A DNA stretch of 64,000 bases. Origin: Saccharothrix sp. ALI-22-I. Its GTDB lineage: Bacteria > Actinomycetota > Actinomycetes > Mycobacteriales > Pseudonocardiaceae. Shown piece after piece: positions 15,773 through 24,848 of the stretch (position 1 is its first letter; every line of letters begins with the position of its first letter). The notes beneath the pieces are model-generated. The model did no database searches and had not been told where the DNA came from. It was given only the letters and a program-made list of their open reading frames with translations. The stretch covers positions 558,001 through 622,000 of the forward strand of contig NZ_MTQP01000066.1 of assembly GCF_001984175.1 (NCBI RefSeq). The letters run 5' to 3'. The translations under genes were made by a program, and so were the position numbers.

Positions 15773-18007
15773 ACCGATCGGGCGACGGAGTTCGGCAGAC
15801 AACTGCGGCGGCGACGTGAGGCGGCGGGGTTGTCGCTGGCGGCGTTGACGGCGCGGATCCACTACAGCAAGAGCCACCTGAGCAAGGTGGAGAACGGCCA
15901 CGCCACAGCGAACCGGGAATTCGCTGTGGCGTGCGACTCCGTGCTGGGTGCGGGCGGCGCGCTGGCGGCCCTGGTCGCCGCGCCCGAACCGGTGGGGTTC
16001 TCCGGGCTGCCGGCGGTGACGTCGCACTTCACCGGGCGGGACGCCGAACTGCGCCGGATCGGGGCGGTGCTGGTCGACGGTCCGGCCACGGTGTGCGTGC
16101 TCGACGGCATGGCGGGCGTGGGCAAGACGTCGCTCGCGCTGCGCGCCGCGTGGACGGCCGAAGCCCACTTCCCGGACGGCTGCCTGTTCCTCGACCTGCG
16201 CGGCTTCACCCCCGGTGACAGCACGCCGGCCGGTGACGACGTGCTGGACCGGTTGCTGCGGATGCTCGGTGTGCCCGCCGAGGACGCGCCGCGCGACGAG
16301 GACGACCGGGCCAACTTCTACCGCGACAGACTGCGGGGCAAGCGGATGCTGCTCGTGTTCGACAACGTCCGCAGCGCCCGGCAGGTCATGCCCCTGCTAC
16401 CGGCCGAACCGAGGTGCCGAGTGCTGATCACCAGCAGGAACCGCCTGAACGCGTTGGACGACGCGGTGCACGTGTCGGTGGGCATGCTGTCCACCGCGCA
16501 GGCCGTCGAACTGTTCCGCGCGGTGGCCGGCGAACGGGTGCCCGCCCCCGCGTCCGCCTCCACCTCTGCCTCCGCCGACGACTTGGTGGCGCGCATCGTC
16601 GAGCACTGCGGACGGCTGCCGTTGGCCGTCCGGATCGCCGCCGCCCGGTTCCGGAGCAGTCCGATGTGGACGTTGGCGGACTTCGTCACGCGGCTGGCGG
16701 ACGAGGCGGTCCGGTTGAGCACCCTGGACGACGGCGAGCGCAGCGTCACGGCCGCGTTCACCCTGTCGTACCGGGGACTTGAGGCCGACCAGCAGCGGAT
16801 GTTCGGCCTGCTCGCCCTGCACCCGGGGCGTGAGGTGGGTGTGCGCAGTGCCGCCGCGCTGGCCGGGGTGGGCGTCGCCGAGGCCGAGCGGCTGCTGGCC
16901 CGGCTGCACGACGCGTACCTGGTCACGCAGCGCCCCGGTGGTTACACGGGTTTCCACGACCTGATGCGGGCGTTCGCGATCGAGCACGCGTTGCCCGCGC
17001 TCCCGGCCGCCGACCAGGACGCCGCCGTGCGCCGGTTGCTCGACCTGGCGTTGGCCACCACGGCGGCGACCGACGAACTGCTCGTGCCGCAGCGCTACCG
17101 GCCCGCGTTGGACCTGGACGACCCACCGCCGGTGATCGAGGGGTTCACCGACGGCGAGGCGGCGGTGGCGTGGCTGGACGTGGAGTGGCCGAACCTGGTG
17201 GCGCTGTGCGGTATGGCGTCGGCGCGGGGGTGGCACCGCAAGTGCTGGCAGTTGGCGTTCCTGCTGCGGGACTTCTTCTTCCGGACCAAGCTGTGGGACG
17301 CGTGGATCCACACCCATCGACTGGCGGTAGCCGCCGCGCGGGCGGCGGGTGACACGAACGCGTTGGCGATGACGTTGAACAACCTGGGCATGGCGCACGT
17401 GGACCGGGGTGACCTGGAGGCCGCGTCGGAGCACTACGAGGAGGCGCTGGCGCTGTTCCGGGCTTCGGCGGACGAGCACGGCATGGTCAGCGCCCTGTCG
17501 AACCTGGCCTGGGTGAACCTGTACCTGGGTGATCACGCTCAAGCGTTGCGGGACATGGGCACCGCCCTGGAGTCGTACCGCCGGACCGGCGCCCGGCGCA
17601 ATGCCGCGATCACGTTGCGCGGGATGGCGTTGACCGAGACCGAACTGGGCGCGTTCGAGGACGCCCTGCGCCACGGCGTCGAGGCCCACGACGAATTCCT
17701 CGCCCTGGGCTTGGACTTGGACCTGGCCATGGCCCTGAACTGCCTGGCTTGGACCCACTTCCGCGCGGGCGGGCTGGAAGCCGCCGTGACCTGGTACGAA
17801 CGCGCCGCCGACACCGCCGCCCGCTGCGGCAGCAGCCACGAGGTGGCCAGAGCCGAAACCGGCCTCGGCAACGTAGCCGCCACCACCGGCGACCACGAAA
17901 CCGCCCAACGCCTCTGGACCTCCGCCGCGACCAACCCCCTCGACCCGCTCATGGTGGGCGAGGAACGGGTCAGGCGTGCGCTGGCGGCACGTCCCGCGTC
18001 GGAGTGA
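15770..18007 (+). CDS. XRE/NB-ARC/TPR regulator (STAND ATPase)
   Basis: The 745-residue protein joins an N-terminal XRE helix-turn-helix (about 5-60: FGRQLRRRREAAGLSLAALT and SHLSKVENG), an NB-ARC ATPase and TPR repeats. The Walker A motif is GMAGVGKT at 113-120, Walker B is MLLVFDN, and a sensor arginine lies in RVLITSRNR. The TPRs fill about 510-720. Such STAND proteins switch on ATP binding when the repeats meet a ligand, and in actinomycetes usually act as transcription regulators. It lies next to the CHAT-TIR block, divergent from the HTH gene, so it could control that block, or it could be independent. It is intact. Confidence 0.92.
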   Translation: MTDRATEFGRQLRRRREAAGLSLAALTARIHYSKSHLSKVENGHATANREFAVACDSVLGAGGALAALVAAPEPVGFSGLPAVTSHFTGRDAELRRIGAVLVDGPATVCVLDGMAGVGKTSLALRAAWTAEAHFPDGCLFLDLRGFTPGDSTPAGDDVLDRLLRMLGVPAEDAPRDEDDRANFYRDRLRGKRMLLVFDNVRSARQVMPLLPAEPRCRVLITSRNRLNALDDAVHVSVGMLSTAQAVELFRAVAGERVPAPASASTSASADDLVARIVEHCGRLPLAVRIAAARFRSSPMWTLADFVTRLADEAVRLSTLDDGERSVTAAFTLSYRGLEADQQRMFGLLALHPGREVGVRSAAALAGVGVAEAERLLARLHDAYLVTQRPGGYTGFHDLMRAFAIEHALPALPAADQDAAVRRLLDLALATTAATDELLVPQRYRPALDLDDPPPVIEGFTDGEAAVAWLDVEWPNLVALCGMASARGWHRKCWQLAFLLRDFFFRTKLWDAWIHTHRLAVAAARAAGDTNALAMTLNNLGMAHVDRGDLEAASEHYEEALALFRASADEHGMVSALSNLAWVNLYLGDHAQALRDMGTALESYRRTGARRNAAITLRGMALTETELGAFEDALRHGVEAHDEFLALGLDLDLAMALNCLAWTHFRAGGLEAAVTWYERAADTAARCGSSHEVARAETGLGNVAATTGDHETAQRLWTSAATNPLDPLMVGEERVRRALAARPASE

Positions 18008-18132
18008 TCCTTCTACGCATTCACCTACACACGCTCCCGATACGATTGCGTCGATCACAGCATTCCTGCCCGCCCCGCCAAGCCGGGAGCACCCGCCGCC
18101 CGGGAGTGCCCGAGCCCTTGGAGCAGGCGCTT

Positions 18133-18855
18133 ATGTGGCGACGTGCATCGGTGTCAGGTGTCTGTGCGCTGGCGGTGTTGGTGCTGCTCACTCCACCATC
18201 ACTCGCTGATTCGGCGATGGCCGGCAGTGGGAGGCGGACCCTCATCGCCCAGGACGACTTCCGTTCCGGCACGGGCAAGTGGACGGCCGAACTGCTCGCC
18301 GGCGGCACGGTCACCGCGTCGAACGGCCGACTCGACATCGACGTACCCGACGGCGCGACCGTCTGGTTCAAGCAGCCGTTCAGCGGCTCCTACGAGATCG
18401 AGTACACCGCGGTCCCGGTGTCGGCGGGCGGTCCGAACGACCGCGTCAGCGACCTCAACACGTTCTGGAGCGCACGCGACATCCGCTCCCCACGCGACCT
18501 GTTCGCCACCGAGCGCACCGGCGCTTTCACCGACTACGACTACCTGAAGGGCTACTACGCAGGCCTGGGCGGCAACACCAACACCACCACCCGCTTCCGC
18601 CGATACGTGGGCGAACCCGGCAACCGCCCCCTGATCTACGACCTCACCTCCCCCCTCCTGGAGCCCAACCGCCCGTACCACATCAGGCAGACGGTCCACG
18701 GCAACAAAATCCAGTACCGGGTCAACGGCACACTGCTGTTCGACTACACCGACCCCAGCCCCTACCGCAGCGGCTGGTTCGCCTTCCGCACGATCGACAG
18801 CCACTTCACCATCACCGACTTCAAGGTCTGGCGCCCGGCCACCGGCAAGGCCTGA
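18133..18855 (+). CDS. Secreted DUF6250-type protein
   Basis: The 240-residue protein has a signal peptide (ALAVLVLLTPPSLADSAMA). A beta-jelly-roll domain follows that matches my recollection of DUF6250, a module found with polysaccharide lyases: TLIAQDDF near the start, TVWFKQPFSG, YDYLKGYYAGLGGN, and FTITDFKVW at the end. It probably binds or processes a plant polysaccharide. It lies just upstream of the rhamnogalacturonan lyase gene on the same strand, which supports that. The ATG at 18133 has a GGAG ten bases upstream. No enzyme residues can be named. Confidence 0.7.
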   Translation: MWRRASVSGVCALAVLVLLTPPSLADSAMAGSGRRTLIAQDDFRSGTGKWTAELLAGGTVTASNGRLDIDVPDGATVWFKQPFSGSYEIEYTAVPVSAGGPNDRVSDLNTFWSARDIRSPRDLFATERTGAFTDYDYLKGYYAGLGGNTNTTTRFRRYVGEPGNRPLIYDLTSPLLEPNRPYHIRQTVHGNKIQYRVNGTLLFDYTDPSPYRSGWFAFRTIDSHFTITDFKVWRPATGKA

Positions 18856-18877
18856 CCGACAGCAGCCCCGCCACCAC

Positions 18878-18900
18878 ATTCGACTCCATTCGACTCGAAT
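18878..18900. promoter_or_regulatory. ATTCGACTC repeat and palindrome before the PL11 gene
   Basis: ATTCGACTC occurs at 18878-18886 and 18888-18896, and the second copy is part of the palindrome ATTCGACTCGAAT (18888-18900). It lies in the 239-base spacer ahead of the lyase gene and may be an operator for pectin genes. Confidence 0.35.
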
Positions 18901-19094
18901 GACATCGCGATCAATCCCTGTTGAGACACCTCCCGCCCTGGAATGGATTCCGGAGAACCGGCCGTTGCGCGGGTTACCCCGCCCTGTGTACGGTCCTGGA
19001 CCAAGCCGCTACACACAGTCATCGACGCCTGAAGACTTCGCCGCCACTCCTTTCCACGTCGAAACAACGGGGTTATCGAAAATGTGGAGGTAAC

Positions 19095-20966
19095 GTGCGT
19101 GCAAGCAATCTCGGTCGCGGGCTGGCCGCGGCCGTCCTGGTGGCGGCGTCCGTTTCGACGTCCACCGCCGTATCCGCCTCGGCCGCACCGGAACCGGCTG
19201 CGGCACCGGAGATCCAGCAGGTGGAGCGCCTGAACCGGGGTGTGGTCAGCGTCCGCACCGGCCAGGGCAATTACATCAGTTGGCGCGTGTTGGTGAGTGA
19301 CGCGCCGGGCACCGCCTTCAACCTCTACCGCGGCGGCACGAAGGTAAACGCCACACCGATAACGTCGTCGAACTACGTCGACAAGGGCGCGCCGGCGAAC
19401 GCCGACTACGTCGTCCGACCGGTCGTCGGCGGTGCCGAACAAGTCACCGCGTCGGCCGCCGACGAGTCCCTGCGATTCACCGCGACCGACGGTGATGTCG
19501 GCATCGCGGCGAGCACGCGGGACGTGCCGTTGCAGATTCCGGCGGGCGGCACCACACCGTCCGGGGAGAGCTACACCTACACCGCGAACGACGCCGGCGT
19601 CGGCGACCTCGACGGTGACGGGCAGTACGAGATCGTGCTGAAGTGGGAACCGACCAACGCAAAGGACAACTCGCAGGCGGGCTACACCGGCAACGTCTTC
19701 ATCGACGCCTACCGGCTCAACGGCACCCGGCTGTGGCGGATCGACCTCGGCCGCAACATCCGCGCGGGCGCCCACTACACCCAGTTCCAGGTGTTCGACT
19801 ACGACGGTGACGGCCGGGCCGAGGTGGTCATGAAGACCGCCGACGGCACCCGTTCGGGCACCGGCCAGGTGATCGGCAGCTCCAGCGCCGACCACCGCAA
19901 CTCGTCGGGCTACATCCTGACCGGGCCGGAGTTCCTGACGGTCTTCCGGGGCAGTGACGGCGCGGTGCTGGCCACCGCGGACTACGTGCCGCCGCGCGGG
20001 AACGTGGCGAGCTGGGGCGACAACTACGGCAACCGGGTGGACCGGTTCCTGGCCGGCACGGCGTACGTGGACGGCTCGCGGCCGAGCATCATCATGGCCC
20101 GCGGCTACTACACCCGGTCCGTGATCACCGCGTGGGACTGGCGCAACGGCCAGCTCACCCGGCGTTGGACGTTCGACAGCAACAGCTCGACCAACGGCTC
20201 CACCTGGGCGGGCCAGGGCAACCACAACCTGTCCGTCGCCGATGTCGACGCCGACGGTCGTGACGAGATCATCTACGGCGCGATGACCATCGACGACAAC
20301 GGCTACGGGATGTACACGACGCGGCTCGGCCACGGCGACGCGCTGCACGTGGGCGACTTCGTGCCCAGCCGGTCGGGTCTGGAGGTGTTCGACATCCACG
20401 AGAGCGGCACCACCGGCTTGGACCTGCACGACGCCCGGACCGGCGCGATGATCTTCACCAAGCCGAACAACACCGGTGCCGAGGGGCCCGGTCGCGGTGT
20501 CGCCGGCGACATCTACGCGGGCAACGCGGGCGCGGAGTTCTGGGCGACCGGCGGTGGCGCGCCCGACGCGCTGCTCAACGCCTCGGGCGGCACCGTGGGC
20601 CGCAAGCCGTCGTCGGTGAACTTCCTGGTGTGGTGGGACGGTGACGCACAGCGGGAGCTGCTCGACGGCACGCGCATCGACAAGTACGGCACGAGCGGTG
20701 ACACGCGGCTGCTGACCGGGTCGGGTGTGTCGTCGAACAACGGCAGCAAGTCGACGCCCGCGCTGTCCGCCGACATCCTCGGCGACTGGCGTGAGGAGGT
20801 CATCTGGCGCACGTCGGACAACACGAAGCTGCGGATCTACTCGACCACCGACACGACCAGCATCTCGCGGCCCTCGCTGATGCAGGACCGCCAGTACCGG
20901 GTCGCCGTCGCCTGGCAGAACACCGCGTACAACCAGCCGCCGCACCCGAGCTTCCACATCGGCTAG
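19095..20966 (+). CDS. Rhamnogalacturonan lyase, PL11 family
   Basis: The 623-residue secreted protein has a signal peptide ending near AVSASAAP. The body has the PL11 propeller signature: the N-terminal sequence VERLNRGVVSV and repeated calcium-loop motifs such as DLDGDGQYEI, DYDGDGRAEV and DVDADGRDEI. The conserved end DILGDWREEVIWRT and YRVAVAWQNTAYNQPPHPSF is also typical. It should cut the rhamnogalacturonan I backbone of pectin by beta-elimination. The GTG at 19095 follows a GGAGG site by four bases. It is single or follows the DUF6250 gene, and ends at a long hairpin. Confidence 0.93.
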   Translation: MRASNLGRGLAAAVLVAASVSTSTAVSASAAPEPAAAPEIQQVERLNRGVVSVRTGQGNYISWRVLVSDAPGTAFNLYRGGTKVNATPITSSNYVDKGAPANADYVVRPVVGGAEQVTASAADESLRFTATDGDVGIAASTRDVPLQIPAGGTTPSGESYTYTANDAGVGDLDGDGQYEIVLKWEPTNAKDNSQAGYTGNVFIDAYRLNGTRLWRIDLGRNIRAGAHYTQFQVFDYDGDGRAEVVMKTADGTRSGTGQVIGSSSADHRNSSGYILTGPEFLTVFRGSDGAVLATADYVPPRGNVASWGDNYGNRVDRFLAGTAYVDGSRPSIIMARGYYTRSVITAWDWRNGQLTRRWTFDSNSSTNGSTWAGQGNHNLSVADVDADGRDEIIYGAMTIDDNGYGMYTTRLGHGDALHVGDFVPSRSGLEVFDIHESGTTGLDLHDARTGAMIFTKPNNTGAEGPGRGVAGDIYAGNAGAEFWATGGGAPDALLNASGGTVGRKPSSVNFLVWWDGDAQRELLDGTRIDKYGTSGDTRLLTGSGVSSNNGSKSTPALSADILGDWREEVIWRTSDNTKLRIYSTTDTTSISRPSLMQDRQYRVAVAWQNTAYNQPPHPSFHIG

Positions 20967-20985
20967 GGCGCCGCGAACAGGCCGG

Positions 20986-21032
20986 GGCCGACGTGCTCGG
21001 CGGTGACGACGTCGCCGCCGAGCACGTCGGCC
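20986..21032. terminator. Bidirectional hairpin terminator
   Basis: A perfect 18-base inverted repeat (GGCCGACGTGCTCGGCGG at 20986-21003 and its complement at 21015-21032) encloses an 11-base loop between the convergent PL11 and hemerythrin genes. A run of 7-base near repeats (TCGCTAG/TCGCTGG) follows at about 21046-21070. Confidence 0.8.
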
Positions 21033-21067
21033 GTTCCAATCGCCGGCCGCTAGTCGCTAGTCGCTGG

Positions 21068-21652
21068 TCACTGGTCGCCGGAGGACCGCTGCATGGTCTG
21101 GCGGATCACGTCGCCGGCCCGGTCCATCATCGCCGCGTACGGTCCGACCAGCACGTTCGCTTTCGCGGACTCCACACCGGCGTGCGGGTGGGTGGGGGCC
21201 ATCGCCTCGGCCGCCTTCACCGCCACGCCCATGGCCTTGAGCCGGGCGCTGCTGTGCGCCGCCTTGATGCGCGGGAACTCCTCCTGTTCCTCGTGTGCCG
21301 CGTGGTCGAGCACCGCGGCTTCCAGCGCGGTGAGCTTGCTGACGAACCCGGGCTCCGCCGGGTCCATCTGCTCCAGCTCCTCCAGCTTCCGCTTGGCCGC
21401 GTTCTCCTCCTCCAGCCGGGCGTCCACCACGCGGTCGCCGTCGTCCAGGACGCGCCGGGCGTCCGGGTGCACGATCATCTCCTCGGCCGTCTCGTGCACG
21501 GCCAAGAGGCGGCGCAGCCGGTCGAACGCCTCCCGGCGGTCGGACTCGGCGGCGTTGCGCACCTCGGTGAACAGTCGCCGGATCTCCACGTGCTGGTGCA
21601 GGAGCAGTTCGACCACGTCGTTCTCCGGCATGGTCTCGGGGCGTGTGCTCAT
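21068..21652 (-). CDS. Hemerythrin HHE-domain protein
   Basis: The 194-residue protein is helical and has the histidine/glutamate pattern of HHE hemerythrin domains: LLHQHVEIRRLF, AVHETAEEMIVHP and LDHAAHEEQEEFP. These residues bind a di-iron centre, so it may sense or scavenge oxygen, nitric oxide or iron. A C-terminal extension with a helix (VGPYAAMMDRAGDVIRQTM) is common in actinobacterial members. The ATG at 21652 has an AGGTTCC site upstream; a start 15 bases earlier is possible. It is convergent with the lyase gene and lies 66 bases downstream of the GH95 gene start-to-stop on the same strand side. Confidence 0.88.
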   Translation of the reverse strand: MSTRPETMPENDVVELLLHQHVEIRRLFTEVRNAAESDRREAFDRLRRLLAVHETAEEMIVHPDARRVLDDGDRVVDARLEEENAAKRKLEELEQMDPAEPGFVSKLTALEAAVLDHAAHEEQEEFPRIKAAHSSARLKAMGVAVKAAEAMAPTHPHAGVESAKANVLVGPYAAMMDRAGDVIRQTMQRSSGDQ

Positions 21653-21718
21653 CGGAACCTCCCACATCGGTTCGACCCGGATGGGTTCCCGCCGCGCCGA
21701 CCGTTACACCTCCTCGGC

Positions 21719-24121
21719 TCAGCGGGCCGTCGCGACGTAGCGGTGGCCGGCCCGACCGGTGAACGTGGCCGAGTCGCCGTCCGTGCGCACCGGCACCTGC
21801 CGTCCGGTCTGCACGTCCGTCAGCCGGACGCCTGAGCGGACCAGGGTGCTGCGGAACGTGACGGTGCCGTCCTGGCCGGTGGTCAGCGTGACCTCCTCGG
21901 CCACGCCGTCCGCCCACTTCACGTCGACCGTGACGTCACCGCGGGCCCGCAGGCCCGTGTACGAGCCGTTGCGCCACTCCCCCGGCAGCGCCGGGAGGAC
22001 GTGCACCACGCCGTCCTGGCTTTGCAGCAGCATCTCGGCCACGCCCGAGGTCGCGCCGAAGTTGCCGTCGATCTGGAACGGCGGGTGGGTGTCCCAGAGG
22101 TTCGCGGTCGTGCTGCCGATCAGCTGTTCGGCCAGCATCTTGTGCGCGTGGTCGCCGTCCAGCAGCCGGGCCCAGAAGTTGATCTTCCACGCCTTGCTCC
22201 ACCCCGTGCCGCCGTCACCGCGCGCGGTCAGCGAGGTCTTGGCGGCTTCGGCGAGTTCCGGTGTCTTCAGGGTGCCGATGCCGTTGCCGGGGAAGAGCGC
22301 GAACAGGTGCGACACGTGCCGGTGCGTGTTCGTGGGGTCGTCCCAGTCCTGTTTCCACTCCTGCAGCTGGCCCCAGGACCCGATCCTGGTGCCGGGGTCG
22401 AGCCGGTCGAGCGCCTTGCGCACCTCGGCGCCGAACACGCTGTCACCGAGGACGTCGGCGGTCGAGACGACGTTGGTGAACAGCTGCCGGACGATCTGCT
22501 GGGACATGGCCGCGCCGGCGGAGAAGTCGCCCTGCTCCGGCGAGTAGCTCGGCGTGACCACGAGTGTGCCGTCACGCGGGTCCACCTTCAGCCCGTCCAG
22601 CCAGAACTGGGCGAGTTCCTTCATCACCGGGTACGCCCGCTCGCGCAGGAACCGCTGGTCCCGGGTGAACAGGTAGTGCTCGTAGTAGTGCTGCGCCAGC
22701 CACGCGCCCGCCTCGGGGAACCAGAACGCGGTCGCCCAGTCGTGCACACCGGTGAAACCGAACGGGTTGGTCTCGTTGTTGACCACCCAGCCGCGGCTGC
22801 CGTGCATCTGCCGGGCGGTGACGGCGCCGGGTTCGCGCAGCTCGTCCACGAAGGAGAACAGCGGCCCGGTGGTCTCGGAGAGGTTCGTGGTCTCGGCGGG
22901 CCAGTAGTTCATCTGGAGGTTGATGTTGGTGTGGTAGTCCGCGTTCCACGGCGGCGACACCGAGTTGTTCCACACCCCTTGCAGGTTCGCCGGCAGCGAT
23001 CCCGACCGCGAGGAGGAGATCAGCAGGTACCGGCCGTACTGGAAGTACAGGGCTTCCAGCGCCCGCCGGGCCGTGGCCGGGGCGGTGGCGTAACCGCGCA
23101 GCAGCTCGTCGGTCGGCACGTCCACCGGCCGCTGCCCGATGTCCAGGCGCACGCGGTCGAACAGCCTGCGGTAGTCGCGCTGGTGGGCGTCGAGCAGGCG
23201 GGGCCAGCCCTTCGCCGACGCGGCGTCGACGGCGGCCCGCACGCGCTGGTGCGGGTCGGGGCCGCGGTAGGTCGGGTAGTCCTCGGCGTAGTCGGTGCCC
23301 GCCGCGAACACCAGCACCGCGCTGTCGGCGTCGGCCACGGTGACCGTGCCGTCGGCGTTGTCGATCCGCTGCCCGCTCCGGTTGAGCACCTGGAGCTGCG
23401 ATTCGAAGCGCATCCCGTTGTCGTGCAGGGCACCGGTGAACGTCGAACGGCCGCCGCTCGCCGTGGTCCGCCGGGAGCGGTTGTCCGGTGCGGTGATCGA
23501 GGCGGTGAAGCCGATCCGGCCCGGCCGGTCGGCGGACAGCCGGGCGACGATCACGCCGTCGGCGGCGCTGGCGAAGTACTCCCTGGTGTACCGGACGCCG
23601 TCGGCCTCGTACGACACCGAGGCGACCGCGCGGGACAGGTCGAGGTCACGGCGGTAGTTCGTGACCGCGTCGGGCGGGTCGGTCAGTGCCAGACCGAGTT
23701 CCCCGAACGGCTGGTAGGCGCCGAAGCCCCGGCGTTGCTGGCCCAGCGCCGCCGCGACGGTGTCGGGCGCGACCCGGCCGTCGCGCTCGATCAGCTCCTG
23801 GACGCCGCTGACGGCGTCCGGTCGAGGACTGGTCCAGTTGCCGAACTCGTAGCCCTGCACCGAACCGGGACCGCCGGTCCACAGCGTCTTCTCGTTGAGC
23901 TGGACGCGTTCCCGCGCCACGGTGCCGAACACCCCGCCGCCGAGCGCGCCGTTGCCGATGGGCAGCGACTCCCGCTCCCAGTCCGCGGCCGGCTCGTCGT
24001 ACCACAACGTGAGCATTCCTCGATCCACCGCCGCTACCGCCTGATCCGACTCGGGGACCGCGACGCCGAACGACAGGCCCACGACGACGACCGCTGCCAC
24101 ACTGCTGCGTATCCGTTTCAC
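21719..24121 (-). CDS. Secreted GH95 alpha-L-fucosidase/galactosidase
   Basis: The 800-residue protein has a signal peptide (IRSSVAAVVVVGLSFGVAVP). The GH95 layout follows: an N-terminal beta domain starting LWYDEPAADWERESLPIGNG, and an (alpha/alpha)6 barrel. Family residues are visible: NYWPAETTNLSE, the catalytic-type glutamate in SYSPEQGDF, DGGTGWSKAWK, and the aspartate in FQIDGNFG. It should remove alpha-1,2-linked L-fucose or L-galactose from xyloglucan or pectin side chains, in line with the nearby PL11 and GH5 enzymes. The GTG at 24121 has a GGAGGAAGC site directly upstream. It is divergent from the molybdenum oxidoreductase operon. Confidence 0.9.
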   Translation of the reverse strand: MKRIRSSVAAVVVVGLSFGVAVPESDQAVAAVDRGMLTLWYDEPAADWERESLPIGNGALGGGVFGTVARERVQLNEKTLWTGGPGSVQGYEFGNWTSPRPDAVSGVQELIERDGRVAPDTVAAALGQQRRGFGAYQPFGELGLALTDPPDAVTNYRRDLDLSRAVASVSYEADGVRYTREYFASAADGVIVARLSADRPGRIGFTASITAPDNRSRRTTASGGRSTFTGALHDNGMRFESQLQVLNRSGQRIDNADGTVTVADADSAVLVFAAGTDYAEDYPTYRGPDPHQRVRAAVDAASAKGWPRLLDAHQRDYRRLFDRVRLDIGQRPVDVPTDELLRGYATAPATARRALEALYFQYGRYLLISSSRSGSLPANLQGVWNNSVSPPWNADYHTNINLQMNYWPAETTNLSETTGPLFSFVDELREPGAVTARQMHGSRGWVVNNETNPFGFTGVHDWATAFWFPEAGAWLAQHYYEHYLFTRDQRFLRERAYPVMKELAQFWLDGLKVDPRDGTLVVTPSYSPEQGDFSAGAAMSQQIVRQLFTNVVSTADVLGDSVFGAEVRKALDRLDPGTRIGSWGQLQEWKQDWDDPTNTHRHVSHLFALFPGNGIGTLKTPELAEAAKTSLTARGDGGTGWSKAWKINFWARLLDGDHAHKMLAEQLIGSTTANLWDTHPPFQIDGNFGATSGVAEMLLQSQDGVVHVLPALPGEWRNGSYTGLRARGDVTVDVKWADGVAEEVTLTTGQDGTVTFRSTLVRSGVRLTDVQTGRQVPVRTDGDSATFTGRAGHRYVATAR

Positions 24122-24344
24122 GCTTCCTCCACGACCGACGACCTCACCCGCGGGCGGCGATCGAGGCTGGCCGTGACGGTAACAAGACATCCGAACTCTC
24201 GAAACCTCCCGACGCAGGAAAGGCCCATTTGCCGTAGCGCTCGACCTCGATACATCGGATGGGTGGACATCTTTCGGTCGCACCGGGATTGACCTGCGGA
24301 CGCACGGGAAGCCCCGGAGGAATTCCGAGTCGGAGGAGCCGGCC

Positions 24345-24848
24345 GTGGACAGTGAGATCCAGCTGCGCGTGGACGGGCGTCGCAAGCGTCTGCGCGTGGA
24401 CACCAGGATGACCCTGCTGGACGCGTTGCGCGACGGGATCGGGGCGACAGCGCCCAAGACGGGCTGCGACCACGGTCAGTGCGGCTCGTGCACGGTGCTG
24501 CTCGACGGGCGGCGGGTGATCACGTGCCTGACGTTCGCGGTGGCGCACGACGGGGCCGACATCACCACGGCCGAAGGGCTCGCGGACGGCGAGTGGCTGC
24601 ACCCGATGCAGCGGGCGTTCATCGAGCGGGACGCGTTCCAGTGCGGGTTCTGCACGCCGGGCCAGGTGTGTTCCGCGCTCGGAATGCTGGCCGAGGTGGA
24701 GGCCGGCCACCCGAGCGTGGCCACCGACGACCTGACCGGGCCGGTCGAGTTGACCGACGAGGAGATCCGGGAGCGGATGAGCGGGAACCTGTGCCGGTGC
24801 GGCGCCTACGTCAACATCGTGGACGCGGTGCGGGACGGTGCGCGGTGA
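24345..24848 (+). CDS. Aldehyde/xanthine oxidoreductase, 2Fe-2S subunit
   Basis: The 167-residue subunit has an N-terminal plant-type ferredoxin fold with the cluster motif CDHGQCGSC and the second cysteine in ITCLT. The C-terminal helical domain binds another 2Fe-2S cluster through CGFCTPGQ and CRCGAY. It passes electrons between the molybdenum and FAD subunits. It is closest to the small subunit of three-subunit periplasmic-type aldehyde oxidoreductases (PaoA/YagT), but no Tat signal is present, so it is probably cytoplasmic. The GTG at 24345 follows GGAGGAG. Its stop overlaps the next start (GTGA), so the three genes form an operon. Confidence 0.92.
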   Translation: MDSEIQLRVDGRRKRLRVDTRMTLLDALRDGIGATAPKTGCDHGQCGSCTVLLDGRRVITCLTFAVAHDGADITTAEGLADGEWLHPMQRAFIERDAFQCGFCTPGQVCSALGMLAEVEAGHPSVATDDLTGPVELTDEEIRERMSGNLCRCGAYVNIVDAVRDGAR

